NCBI RefSeq assembly: GCF_900197575.1
Contig: NZ_FZLN01000002.1
Coordinates: 248,001 to 312,000 of the forward strand
Length of the DNA: 64,000 nucleotides
Reading direction: 5' to 3'
Origin: Acinetobacter apis
Lineage (GTDB): Bacteria; Pseudomonadota; Gammaproteobacteria; Pseudomonadales; Moraxellaceae
Part shown: positions 35,953-44,382 of the stretch, in pieces
How positions within the stretch are numbered: position 1 is the stretch's first letter
How the letters are laid out: each line of letters starts with the position of its first letter
The notes under the pieces: model-generated
Database searches by the model: none
Seen by the model: only the letters and a program-made list of their open reading frames with translations
What the model was told of the DNA's origin: nothing
Made by a program: the position numbers and the translations under genes

Positions 35953-36402
35953 CTAGCTGAGCTGTTTATTTAAACTCTCTGCATCATAATAATCACCTTG
36001 ATAAGTAATTTTACCTTCATGTATGCGAATAAAGCTCACACCCGTGAAGGAAATTGGCTTATTGGTTGCAGGTTCAGTTCCCCATACACCCGTATTTGTC
36101 CCTGTAATACGCCATTCAAATGCAATCCCATCTTTATTCAAAATAGGGGCGCTAATCATTTCCCATTTGAAATCAGGCAACGCTGTTAAGAACACTTGGA
36201 TCACTTGTTCTTGTGCTTGTGTCTGACCAATCAAAGGTGAACCAACCGCTGCATCAAAATATTGAACATCAGGTGTCAAATATGTTGCGGCTTTTGGAGC
36301 ATTTTGATTATTCCATTCAGCCATATAGGAATCTATCAATTGCTTTGATGCTGACTCTGCTGCAGTTAAATTTACTGTTGCTACTTCTTTATCATTATTC
36401 AT
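35953..36402 (-). CDS. SnoaL/NTF2-like ester-cyclase fold protein
   Basis: A 149-residue cytoplasmic protein of the SnoaL-like polyketide cyclase/NTF2 superfamily: LIDSYMAEWNNQNAPKAATYLTPDVQYFD, then ALPDFKWEM and IHEGKITYQGDYYDAESL. Such proteins form a cone-shaped pocket used for hydrolysis, isomerisation or binding. It lies 53 bases after the aminobutyraldehyde dehydrogenase on the same strand and before a terminator, so it is likely co-transcribed. A role in polyamine breakdown (for instance handling the cyclic imine 1-pyrroline) is speculation. Confidence 0.75.
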   Translation of the reverse strand: MNNDKEVATVNLTAAESASKQLIDSYMAEWNNQNAPKAATYLTPDVQYFDAAVGSPLIGQTQAQEQVIQVFLTALPDFKWEMISAPILNKDGIAFEWRITGTNTGVWGTEPATNKPISFTGVSFIRIHEGKITYQGDYYDAESLNKQLS

Positions 36403-36455
36403 TATGTTTTAACCTTAAAAATACTTTCTACTTCAATGACGTTCATACAAGTGTA

Positions 36456-37889
36456 TTATTCGTCATATGCACTCATTACATGCTTAATACGGGTATATTC
36501 TTCTAAGCCATAAGCAGATAAGTCTTTACCATAGCCTGATTTTTTGAAACCGCCATGTGGCATTTCAGCAGCCAAAGGTATATGGGTATTAATCCAAACT
36601 GTACCAAAGTCTAAATCACGGCTAAAACGTAAAGCACGAGAATGACTTGTCGTCCATACACTTGATGCTAAACCATATTCAACATCATTGGCTTTCTCAA
36701 GCGCATCATCATCGTTTTTGAAAGATTGAACAGTAATCACAGGACCAAAGATTTCTGTTTGAACCACTTCATCATGCTGCTCTAAACCACTAATGATGGT
36801 TGGTTCAAAATAATAACCTGGGCGGTCAACACGGTTACCACCAATTTCAATTTTGGCATTGGCAGGCAGTCGTGCTAAAAAGCCTTTAACTTGATCAAGC
36901 TGACGATCATTATTTAAAGCGCCATACAATGCAGTTTCGTCATCTGGTTGGCCACAATGAATGGTTTTAGTTTGTTCAACTAAAAGCGCAATGAATTTTT
37001 CATAAATTGACTCTTCAACCAAAACACGTGCTGCAGCTGTACAATCTTGCCCCGCATTAAAGAAGGCTGCAATGGCAATGGTTTCTGCTGCTTTTTCTAA
37101 ATTCGCATCAGCAAATACCACGACAGGTGCTTTTCCGCCTAACTCTAAATGTGCTTTTGCTAAGTTTGCAGCAGCAGATGCCGCCACTTGTAACCCTGCA
37201 CGCACAGAACCTGTGATTGAAACCAAAGCAGGTGTTTCATGTGAAACAACTTTAGAGCCTGCATCAGCACGACCTAAAATTACGTTAAACACACCTTTTG
37301 GAAATAGTGGCGCTGCAAGCTCCGCTAAAATTAAGCTACTCGATGGTGTGGTATCACTCGGTTTTAATACAACAGAATTACCTGCTGCCAATGCAGGTGC
37401 AATTTTCCAAACGGCCATCATTAATGGATAATTCCATGGTGCCACTTGACCAACCACGCCCAACGGCTCACGGCGGATACTTGATGAATAACCCTCTAGA
37501 TATTCACCTGTTGCTTTACCCTCTAAACAACGTGCAGCACCGGCAAAGAAGCGAATATGATCAATAGAAGTTTTCACTTCTTCTTGAGCAATCATATGCT
37601 TTAATTGTCCTGTTTCAGCACTTTGTGCATCAATGATGCGCTCAGCATTTTGTTCTATTACATCTGCAAGTTTTAACAACGCATTTTGACGAGCTGATGG
37701 TGTAGTTTTACCCCAAACTTTTGCCGCTTCCAATGCTGCAATATATGCCTGATCCACATCATCTTGAGTCGCATTTGGTGATGAGGCATATACTTGTTCA
37801 TCTACAGGACTGACAAGATCAAAAAACTCAGTACCACTAGTTTGGACATATTCGCCATTAATAAAATGTTTTAGTACTTCTTTAGTCAT
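36456..37889 (-). CDS. patD: gamma-aminobutyraldehyde dehydrogenase
   Basis: NAD-dependent oxidation of 4-aminobutanal to GABA in putrescine degradation. It matches the PatD/YdcW branch: FFAGAARCLEGKATGEYLEG, the NAD-site APWNYPLMMA, LELGGKAPVVVF with the general-base Glu, catalytic Cys in NAGQDCTAA, and the C-terminal EMPHGGFKKSGYGKDLS. I use the ATG at 37889 (477 residues), with AGAG 8 bases upstream; ATG at 37895 is possible. It is transcribed away from the MocR gene. Its product GABA is the substrate of gabT nearby. Confidence 0.9.
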   Translation of the reverse strand: MTKEVLKHFINGEYVQTSGTEFFDLVSPVDEQVYASSPNATQDDVDQAYIAALEAAKVWGKTTPSARQNALLKLADVIEQNAERIIDAQSAETGQLKHMIAQEEVKTSIDHIRFFAGAARCLEGKATGEYLEGYSSSIRREPLGVVGQVAPWNYPLMMAVWKIAPALAAGNSVVLKPSDTTPSSSLILAELAAPLFPKGVFNVILGRADAGSKVVSHETPALVSITGSVRAGLQVAASAAANLAKAHLELGGKAPVVVFADANLEKAAETIAIAAFFNAGQDCTAAARVLVEESIYEKFIALLVEQTKTIHCGQPDDETALYGALNNDRQLDQVKGFLARLPANAKIEIGGNRVDRPGYYFEPTIISGLEQHDEVVQTEIFGPVITVQSFKNDDDALEKANDVEYGLASSVWTTSHSRALRFSRDLDFGTVWINTHIPLAAEMPHGGFKKSGYGKDLSAYGLEEYTRIKHVMSAYDE

Positions 37890-38087
37890 TTCCATCGCTC
37901 TTGTTAAAACATATAACATTTTATGTATTATTTTAACTATTTTTTGTCAAGAACTATTCAGTAGCCTCTTCATTCATAGTATGGGATCAAATACAGTAAA
38001 AATAACGAAAGAAATAACTTAAAGTACTATTTATTAAACATTTTTATTTATATATACAGCAATATGAATACCATCAATACCCTGCAT

Positions 38088-38119
38088 TGGCTCTCTTCTC
38101 TAAGTAGTAAATGGCTCCT
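38088..38119 (+). promoter_or_regulatory. direct-repeat operator 2 (proposed MocR/GabR-type site)
   Basis: TGGCTCTC at 38088-38095 and a degenerate copy TGGCTCCT at 38112-38119, again exactly 24 bp apart. It lies between the 3' end of the MocR gene and the aminobutyraldehyde dehydrogenase, about 200 bp upstream of the latter. Relative to that gene it is reversed compared with sites 1 and 3. Confidence 0.55.
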
Positions 38120-38154
38120 TAAAATTGCATTTGCATACATCTTTTTTTGCTGTC

Positions 38155-39654
38155 TTAATTTAGCTTTTCAATGCCAAATTCTCGTAAACATTGCAATAAC
38201 ATACCAAAAGCCATCATCATGTCTTTTTCATTCACACAAGCAAATCCAAGCAATAGTCCGCGCTGTGCACGTGCATGAGAAAACAAATAATATTGTGATA
38301 ATGGACGAGTTTTCACGCCATAGAGTAAAGCACTTGAAGCAATTGCCACATCATCACAATGCGATGGTAATTTTAAAATGATATGTAAACCGGATTGATC
38401 ATCATATTCATGTAAGAAATCTTCACCTAAATAACGTGAAATTAGGTTAATTAAAAATTTTCGTCGCTTACCGTAAAGCAGACGCATACGACGAATATGT
38501 GCTTCATAGTGTCCTTCACGAATAAATTCAGCCAATGCACGCTGAATCAGTAAATGTCCACCACGGTATAATTCTGCCGCAGCCACACGAAGTGGCGAAT
38601 ACAATGCTTTAGGTACCACGATATAACCAATTCTTAGCGCAGGATAAATGGTTTTACTAAACGTGCCCATGTAAATAACAGGGCTGTCTTCTTCTAATCC
38701 TTGCAAAGATGGGTAAGGTAATCCTGAAAAGCGAAACTCACTGTCATAATCATCTTCAATAATCCAACTTTTATGCTCACGTGCTATAGCAATCAATTGC
38801 TTTCGCCGTTCCAAACTAAGATGTGACCCCAATGGATATTGGTGTGATGGCGTCACAAAGATGAGTTTAGGCGACCCTTTGGGCAATTGATCTAATACAA
38901 CACCATGCTGATCAATAGGCAACGGACGCATTTGAACGCCATTCATGCGTAAATTATTCCGAACACCCCAATACCCAGGATCTTCAATCCAAACATCGTC
39001 ACCAATATCAGTAAGCGTTCGACAAACCAAATCTACCGCTTGATGTACGCCTTCAGTAATAATAATTTGGTGAGCATCACAGTGCACTGAACGTGCAACA
39101 CGTAAATGATCAGCCAAAGCACTACGCAATTCTGGGCAGCCGCCTGCACTGCTATAGATCAACTGTTCGATTTGCGGCTCTTTATTGAGTTTAGCCTGTA
39201 TCCGACTAAATATTGGATGTGGAAATTCGGTCACATCTGGTGCACCAGGTACAAAAGCACCCCATTGGTAGGGCGATGCGGCAGCATAGCCGACTAAGCT
39301 TGCACCACGACGTGACAACATTTTTTTTTCAGTACTTGATGGATGAACTGTATTGGCTTTTTCTTGCGCAACTTTTAAAAACGCATCTGGCAAGTGTGGT
39401 ACTACCCATGTGCCATGTCCTGTTTTCGCATCCACATAACCTTCTGCCTGTAATTGCTCATAGGCACTTAATATGGTATTTCTTGAAACATGTAACTCTC
39501 GTGCTAAATCTCTTGATGCTGGCAGCCTTGCCATGGGTGCTAAAATACCCTCTACAATTGCATACCTTAAGCAACGAAATACGCGCTGATGTAACGTGCC
39601 ACTGGTTTCTTGTTGCAACCGTTGCAGTACATGATCTCCTAACAAACTATGCAA
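38155..39654 (-). CDS. MocR/GabR-type PLP-dependent transcriptional regulator
   Basis: A fusion of a GntR-type winged helix (about 15-85: LRYAIVEGILAPMARLPASRDLARELHVSRNTILSAYEQL) with a fold-type I aminotransferase-like domain (about 120-490). The PLP lysine lies in MGTFSKTIYPALRIGYIV, and EDDYDSEFR and GVHQAVDL are typical GabR blocks. The 499-residue length fits the family. It probably senses GABA or a related amine through PLP and controls gabT-gabD and related genes. The start is TTG at 39654, with GGAGAGAG ending four bases upstream; that ribosome site is itself part of the direct-repeat element. Confidence 0.9.
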   Translation of the reverse strand: MHSLLGDHVLQRLQQETSGTLHQRVFRCLRYAIVEGILAPMARLPASRDLARELHVSRNTILSAYEQLQAEGYVDAKTGHGTWVVPHLPDAFLKVAQEKANTVHPSSTEKKMLSRRGASLVGYAAASPYQWGAFVPGAPDVTEFPHPIFSRIQAKLNKEPQIEQLIYSSAGGCPELRSALADHLRVARSVHCDAHQIIITEGVHQAVDLVCRTLTDIGDDVWIEDPGYWGVRNNLRMNGVQMRPLPIDQHGVVLDQLPKGSPKLIFVTPSHQYPLGSHLSLERRKQLIAIAREHKSWIIEDDYDSEFRFSGLPYPSLQGLEEDSPVIYMGTFSKTIYPALRIGYIVVPKALYSPLRVAAAELYRGGHLLIQRALAEFIREGHYEAHIRRMRLLYGKRRKFLINLISRYLGEDFLHEYDDQSGLHIILKLPSHCDDVAIASSALLYGVKTRPLSQYYLFSHARAQRGLLLGFACVNEKDMMMAFGMLLQCLREFGIEKLN

Positions 39655-39655
39655 T

Positions 39656-39687
39656 TGGCTCTCTCCGACATGTAAAAAGTGGCTCTC
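39656..39687 (+). promoter_or_regulatory. direct-repeat operator 3 between the MocR gene and gabT
   Basis: TGGCTCTC at 39656-39663 and 39680-39687, 24 bp apart, as in the other two sites. It lies about 120 bp before gabT and directly abuts the MocR start codon, so binding could both activate gabT and repress the regulator's own synthesis. Confidence 0.7.
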
Positions 39688-39809
39688 GTAAAATCAATAA
39701 AAACAATACAATGTAGTTTAATGATCCGTCGTGTTGTTATTGTAAAGCATCTATCGATGCAACAGCACATGACAAAATCAATGTATTTAAAAAGATAATG
39801 AGGATTGCA

Positions 39810-41069
39810 ATGAGTACACAACAATCAGAGCTCAATACACGTAAACAAAATGCGACCCCTCGTGGTGTCGGTGTAATGTGTCAGTGGTATGCTGAAAAAG
39901 CTGAAAATGCAACTATTTGGGATAAAGAAGGCAATAAGTATATTGATTTTGCAGGCGGGATTGCCGTTCTAAATACAGGGCATCGCCATCCAAAAGTGAT
40001 TGCAGCTGTTCAAGCACAACTTGAGCAATTTACTCATACAGCATATCAGGTTGTACCGTATGAGAGTTATATCTCATTGGCTGAACGGATTAATGAACGT
40101 GCACCAATTTCAGGCGCAACAAAAACTGCTTTCTTCTCAACAGGCGCAGAAGCTGTCGAAAATGCAGTAAAAATTGCCCGTGCGCATACAAAACGCCAAG
40201 GCATCATTACTTTTGGTAATGCATTCCATGGTCGTTCATTTATGACTATGGCGATGACAGGTAAAACTGCACCATATAAGCGCGATTTTGGTTTAATGCC
40301 AGGCGGTGTATTCCATGCACGCTATCCAGTCGAAAAACAAGGGATTAGTGTAGAAGCGGCAATTAATAGTATTCATGACATTTTCAATGAAGATGTTGCT
40401 GCACACGATGTGGCTGCGATTGTATTAGAACCTGTACAAGGTGAAGGCGGTTTTCATATTGTTCCTGATGCATTTTTTGTTGAATTACGAAAAATTTGTG
40501 ATGAGCACGGTATTGTCTTAATTGCAGATGAAGTGCAATCTGGTTTTGCACGTACAGGTAAACTGTTTGCAATGGATCATTATTCAGTTGAACCTGATTT
40601 AATCACTATGGCAAAAAGCTTGGCAGGTGGTTTTCCATTGTCAGGTGTTGTTGGTCGTGCAGACATCATGGATGCGCCAAATCCAGGCGGACTTGGTGGG
40701 ACTTATGCAGGTAATCCAATCTCAATTGCAGCAGCACATGCCGTCTTAGATGCGATCGAAGAAGAGCAATTATGTGAGCGTGCGAATACGCTTGGTAAAG
40801 AACTGTTAACGACTTTAACTGATTTAAAATCAAGCCATTCCGATGTGATTACCGATATACGTGCGATTGGCTCAATGATTGCTGTTGAAGTGCAACATGC
40901 AGATTTTGCGAAAGCTATACAAAACGAAGCAATGCGACATGGTCTGTTGATACTGACCTGTGGTAAACATGGTAATGTAATTCGCTTCTTGTATCCGTTA
41001 ACCATTCCTGCGGATCAATTTAAAGAAGGTTTACACATCTTAAAACAAAGTTTTGAAGTACTAAACTAA
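39810..41069 (+). CDS. gabT: 4-aminobutyrate aminotransferase
   Basis: Transfers the amino group of GABA to 2-oxoglutarate, giving succinic semialdehyde. A class III PLP aminotransferase of 419 residues with TGAEAVENAVKIARA, EPVQGEGGFH, the PLP-site DEVQSGFARTG and the Schiff-base lysine near residue 269 in MAKSLAGGFPLSG. The ATG at 39810 has GAGGA 6 bases upstream. It is 46 bases before gabD, forming the two-gene gab operon. Confidence 0.95.
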   Translation: MSTQQSELNTRKQNATPRGVGVMCQWYAEKAENATIWDKEGNKYIDFAGGIAVLNTGHRHPKVIAAVQAQLEQFTHTAYQVVPYESYISLAERINERAPISGATKTAFFSTGAEAVENAVKIARAHTKRQGIITFGNAFHGRSFMTMAMTGKTAPYKRDFGLMPGGVFHARYPVEKQGISVEAAINSIHDIFNEDVAAHDVAAIVLEPVQGEGGFHIVPDAFFVELRKICDEHGIVLIADEVQSGFARTGKLFAMDHYSVEPDLITMAKSLAGGFPLSGVVGRADIMDAPNPGGLGGTYAGNPISIAAAHAVLDAIEEEQLCERANTLGKELLTTLTDLKSSHSDVITDIRAIGSMIAVEVQHADFAKAIQNEAMRHGLLILTCGKHGNVIRFLYPLTIPADQFKEGLHILKQSFEVLN

Positions 41070-41115
41070 CCATGAATACCGACAACAGCAGACAAAGAAA
41101 TTCGGAGCAATTCGC

Positions 41116-42567
41116 ATGATTTCAAAGCACCTTCAACACTTATTAGAACATAAAGATATTAGTTTTGAGAAACCACAAAACCCAGACGACTATATTGAAG
41201 TCAATGATGCATCTACACAAGAAAGCTTAGGATGGGTAAAAAAGCACGAAAAGGCATCAGTTTTAGAAGTTATTGACCGTTCTGAAAAAGCACAAGCGTC
41301 TTGGAAAAATAAAACTGCCCTAGAACGTGCTGATGTTTTATTGGCTTGGTATAAACTGATCCTAGAAAACAAAAAAGACCTTGCTGAAATCCTAACTGCT
41401 GAACAAGGGAAACCTGTTGTTGAAGCACAAGGTGAAATTGAATATGCAGCATCATTCTTACGTTGGTTTGCTGAACAAGCGCGCCGTATTGATGGTGACA
41501 TCATTCCAACAACGCAAAAAGACCAGCGTTTCTTGGTGTTAAAGCAGCCAATTGGTGTAACTGCAGCAATTACGCCATGGAATTTTCCAGCAGCTATGAT
41601 TACACGTAAAGCAGGCCCTGCAATTGCTGCAGGCTGTTCAATGATTGTAAAACCTGCTGAATTAACGCCACTTTCAGCATATGCGCTTGAAGTATTGGCA
41701 CGTCGCGCAGGGTTACCTGATGACTTGCTGATTAACATCAGTGGCGCATCATCTGATGTTGGTAAAGTATTGTGTGAAAGCGATACTATTCGTAAGCTGA
41801 CATTTACAGGTTCAACTGAAATTGGTCGTATCTTAATGCAACAATCAGCACCAACGATTAAAAAATTATCGTTAGAGCTAGGTGGTAATGCACCTGTGAT
41901 CGTTTTTGATGATGCTGATGTCGACCAAGCAGTTGCAGGAATTATTTCAAGTAAATTCCGTAACAGTGGCCAAACATGTGTATGTCCAAACCGCATTTAT
42001 GTTCAAGAAGGCGTATATGACGAAGTAAGCAAAAAGCTTGTTGAAGCTGTGTCTAAATTGAAAGTAGGTGATGGTCGTGAAGCAGGCGTAACACAAGGTC
42101 CGCTAATCGAGCAAGCAGCTGTAGATAAAGTACTTGAGCATATCAATGATGCAACTAGCAAAGGCGCGAAAGTTGCTGTTGGTGGTAAATCATCAGACAA
42201 AGGTAGTGTGTTCTTTGAAGCAACAGTACTGACACATGTAACGCAAGACATGCAAATTGCTAAAGAAGAAACATTTGGCCCAATCGCAGCTTTATTCTCA
42301 TTTAAAGAAGAAAGCCAAGCTATTGAATATGCCAACGACACAATCTATGGTCTAGCTGCTTATATCTTCACCCAAAGTGTAGGTCGCCAATGGCGTGTTG
42401 GTGAAGCATTAGAGTATGGTATGGTCGGTGTGAACACAGGCTCAATCTCAAATGAAGTTGGTCCATTCGGTGGGATTAAGCAATCAGGTCTTGGCCGTGA
42501 AGGTTCACAGATCGGTATTGATGACTATTTAGAAACTAAATTCTTAATTGTTGACGTGTCTAAATAA
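41116..42567 (+). CDS. gabD: succinate-semialdehyde dehydrogenase
   Basis: Oxidises succinic semialdehyde to succinate, feeding GABA carbon into the TCA cycle. An aldehyde dehydrogenase of 483 residues with EQGKPVVEAQGEIEYAASFLRWFAEQARR, ITPWNFPAAMITRK, LELGGNAPVIVFDDAD (general-base Glu) and NSGQTCVCPNR (catalytic Cys), the double-cysteine pattern typical of GabD. GGAGCAATTCGC precedes the ATG. It is downstream of gabT and closed by a strong terminator. Confidence 0.95.
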   Translation: MISKHLQHLLEHKDISFEKPQNPDDYIEVNDASTQESLGWVKKHEKASVLEVIDRSEKAQASWKNKTALERADVLLAWYKLILENKKDLAEILTAEQGKPVVEAQGEIEYAASFLRWFAEQARRIDGDIIPTTQKDQRFLVLKQPIGVTAAITPWNFPAAMITRKAGPAIAAGCSMIVKPAELTPLSAYALEVLARRAGLPDDLLINISGASSDVGKVLCESDTIRKLTFTGSTEIGRILMQQSAPTIKKLSLELGGNAPVIVFDDADVDQAVAGIISSKFRNSGQTCVCPNRIYVQEGVYDEVSKKLVEAVSKLKVGDGREAGVTQGPLIEQAAVDKVLEHINDATSKGAKVAVGGKSSDKGSVFFEATVLTHVTQDMQIAKEETFGPIAALFSFKEESQAIEYANDTIYGLAAYIFTQSVGRQWRVGEALEYGMVGVNTGSISNEVGPFGGIKQSGLGREGSQIGIDDYLETKFLIVDVSK

Positions 42568-42579
42568 TTTAGACTCATC

Positions 42580-42617
42580 AAAAAAATCGGCTTTCAATGA
42601 AAGCCGATTTTTTTTAT
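42580..42617. terminator. bidirectional terminator after gabD
   Basis: AAATCGGCTTT / AAAGCCGATTT stem with a 5-base loop, A run before and T run after. The right edge overlaps the stop codon of the convergent zinc-ribbon gene. Confidence 0.9.
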
Positions 42618-42973
42618 TTCGTTACAGTCGCCGCTAACTTGAAGCGATGCCCGCATTTTTGACACTGACAATCTAAAAAAATATTACGGTCAATCATTGA
42701 CCCTGCCCGCTTCCCAAAACGCTTTCCAAAAATTCCGCCGGTTACCCCAACACTAATTGCACCAACAAATGTTCCAATGGTTGCACCTGTAATGATCCCT
42801 AACGGCCCCGCTAAAGTACCAATAGCAGCGCCTGTAGATGCGCCTGCGGCTGCCCCACCTACAGCACCAGCTGCAACGCCTGCAGAGCCTAACACTACGC
42901 CACCCATGGTATTTAATATTTGATCATGATTACGTGATTTAATCACAGAAGATTGACATTGAGGACAATTCAT
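42614..42973 (-). CDS. zinc-ribbon protein with an internal glycine-zipper segment
   Basis: A 119-residue protein with CPQC at the N terminus (residues 3-6) and CQKC near the C terminus, which could together form one zinc ribbon. Between them lies a long Gly/Ala/Thr-rich hydrophobic stretch (GGVVLGSAGVAAGAVGGAA and following) of glycine-zipper type, expected to insert into or oligomerise at a membrane. The frame extends to 43159 but that part is AT-biased non-coding; MNCPQCQSS at 42973 is the natural start. No named family recognised. Confidence 0.7.
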   Translation of the reverse strand: MNCPQCQSSVIKSRNHDQILNTMGGVVLGSAGVAAGAVGGAAAGASTGAAIGTLAGPLGIITGATIGTFVGAISVGVTGGIFGKRFGKRAGSMIDRNIFLDCQCQKCGHRFKLAATVTK

Positions 42974-43482
42974 TTTTCCAACCCAATTGGATGATGTATT
43001 CCTCAAATAGTAATAGATTTTAATGATAAGTCTTGTAGCAAAAAATGCCATGTAATGATGTTTATTGCAACATATCTTAAAATTTAGAAGAAAATTTAGA
43101 CAACCCCTTGAAAAAACAAATGAAAAAATGATTTTTTTACCTTTATTTTTGTTTTTCATTCACTAGACATTAATAATTTTTATTGGAAAAATATATTAAA
43201 AGATAACAAATTTTATTTTAAATATTAAAAAAAACTTATTTTAAAAAAGAACACATATTCACTTTAAAATAAATTTATTAAAATAAAATAGTTATTAATT
43301 TATTTCCTCATACTATTAAATAAAATACTCCAATCATTTAATACTACTATTTAACAATAATAACATTCATTTAAATTTTTATTATTAAAGATGTAAAAAT
43401 ACAAAACATAAATTCATTTATTTTTATAGATATCACAAAATAAAAAAAGGGAGAATTCTCCCTTTTTTTATTTGATTATGCG
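42974..43482. other. 509-bp extremely AT-rich spacer
   Basis: No gene is credible here. From about 43140 to 43440 the sequence is almost entirely A and T with many A/T tracts, a composition expected for intrinsically bent DNA bound by H-NS-like proteins. It may hold the promoter of the zinc-ribbon gene. The right end contains a terminator. Confidence 0.6.
43441..43469 (-). terminator. terminator after the haem-oxygenase-like gene
   Basis: A palindromic stem AAAAGGGAGAATTCTCCCTTTT with A and T runs at either end, just beyond the stop codon of the minus-strand gene. Confidence 0.85.
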
Positions 43483-44304
43483 TTATGCAGTTTCGTCCAT
43501 TTTATTCCAAAATGCATTCCATAGATCGCAATAATCAAATGCAATTTGACTGATTTCTTCAAAATCATAAAAATGTAAAGCCTGTGTTAATAGCAACCAT
43601 AAATCTTGCTCATGAAGATCATCAGCAGCTTCTGTTGTGCCATCATCTGTTGTACCGTGGACATTGTAATAGCCTCTATTTACAGCGATATCCAAGTTAG
43701 CAACTGATTCTCTTAATGGTGGAGAGAAGGTAATTACTTGCTGTTCTGCAATTGCGAGTGCTAAAACCACTTTAATATAATCAGAGTAAGTACTTTCTAA
43801 AAAGTTTCTTAAGTTGATTGCCTCTTTAGAAAATACAAATGTATCTTGTGTTTCTTTAGAAATGCTTAAGTCATCTAAAACTTTTTTAAATAAACAAAAA
43901 TGTGAATTTAATGGTGTGTCTTTATAACTATTATGGTCTGAAGATAAACCAAACTCATCATTAATATTAAATGCAATTAAAAAACGAGGATACATTTTAA
44001 CAGAAGAGAATATTTTATTATCTAACTGCTTTGCTTGGAATTGAGACATTAATAATGCATCAGTAAATATTTCAACAATACTGTGCTGATATTCTAAATG
44101 AATACTTTGTATTTTATTTAGAGAAAATGATTTATTTTTAAGACGTGTTATAATATTATGCTCAAACAATGGGTGCTTTAACACTTGTTCTTTGAGCAAA
44201 TCTAACTTTCTTTGATTCTCGTCCCAGTTTTCTTTTGGAATAGATTGCTTTAACAAGTCTATTGTCGTTTGTCTTGCAGTTTGGTTTTGTGTTGCATTAC
44301 ACAT
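43483..44304 (-). CDS. possible haem-oxygenase-like diiron protein
   Basis: A 273-residue, probably all-helical protein. Candidate metal ligands follow the haem-oxygenase-like (TenA/PqqC/UndA) pattern: E71 and H74 or E78 in IHLEYQHSIVEIF, E187 in LAIAEQQV, H216 in GYYNVHGTTDD, and D229/H231 in AADDLHEQDLW. These proteins carry out N-oxygenation, C-C cleavage or decarboxylation with iron. The assignment rests on residue pattern only. It is divergent from a TetR gene, with a perfect palindrome between, so it is probably that regulator's target. Confidence 0.5.
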   Translation of the reverse strand: MCNATQNQTARQTTIDLLKQSIPKENWDENQRKLDLLKEQVLKHPLFEHNIITRLKNKSFSLNKIQSIHLEYQHSIVEIFTDALLMSQFQAKQLDNKIFSSVKMYPRFLIAFNINDEFGLSSDHNSYKDTPLNSHFCLFKKVLDDLSISKETQDTFVFSKEAINLRNFLESTYSDYIKVVLALAIAEQQVITFSPPLRESVANLDIAVNRGYYNVHGTTDDGTTEAADDLHEQDLWLLLTQALHFYDFEEISQIAFDYCDLWNAFWNKMDETA

Positions 44305-44329
44305 GTGAGCCCCCTTAAGTGATATTTTT

Positions 44330-44345
44330 TACAGACTAGTCTGTA
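44330..44345. promoter_or_regulatory. 16-bp perfect palindrome, TetR operator candidate
   Basis: TACAGACTAGTCTGTA is a perfect inverted repeat in the 78-bp divergent spacer. It overlaps the likely -35 of the TetR gene promoter (-10 TATAAT at 44352-44357, about 17-18 bp downstream), so binding would block both promoters. Confidence 0.7.
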
Positions 44346-44382
44346 TACCAGTATAATAGTAGAATTATCAAGAGATTTGTAG

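Noticed and set aside
39213-39716. 167-codon plus-strand frame
   Set aside because: Entirely antisense to the MocR gene; composition is that of a shadow.
41190-41996. 268-codon open frame on the minus strand
   Set aside because: It lies antisense inside gabD, has Ser/Ala-rich low-complexity translation typical of a shadow frame, and matches no family.
42974-43159. N-terminal extension of the zinc-ribbon protein to 43159
   Set aside because: The extra 62 residues are Lys/Asn/Phe/Ile-rich, as expected from AT-rich non-coding DNA, and MNCPQC is a natural start.
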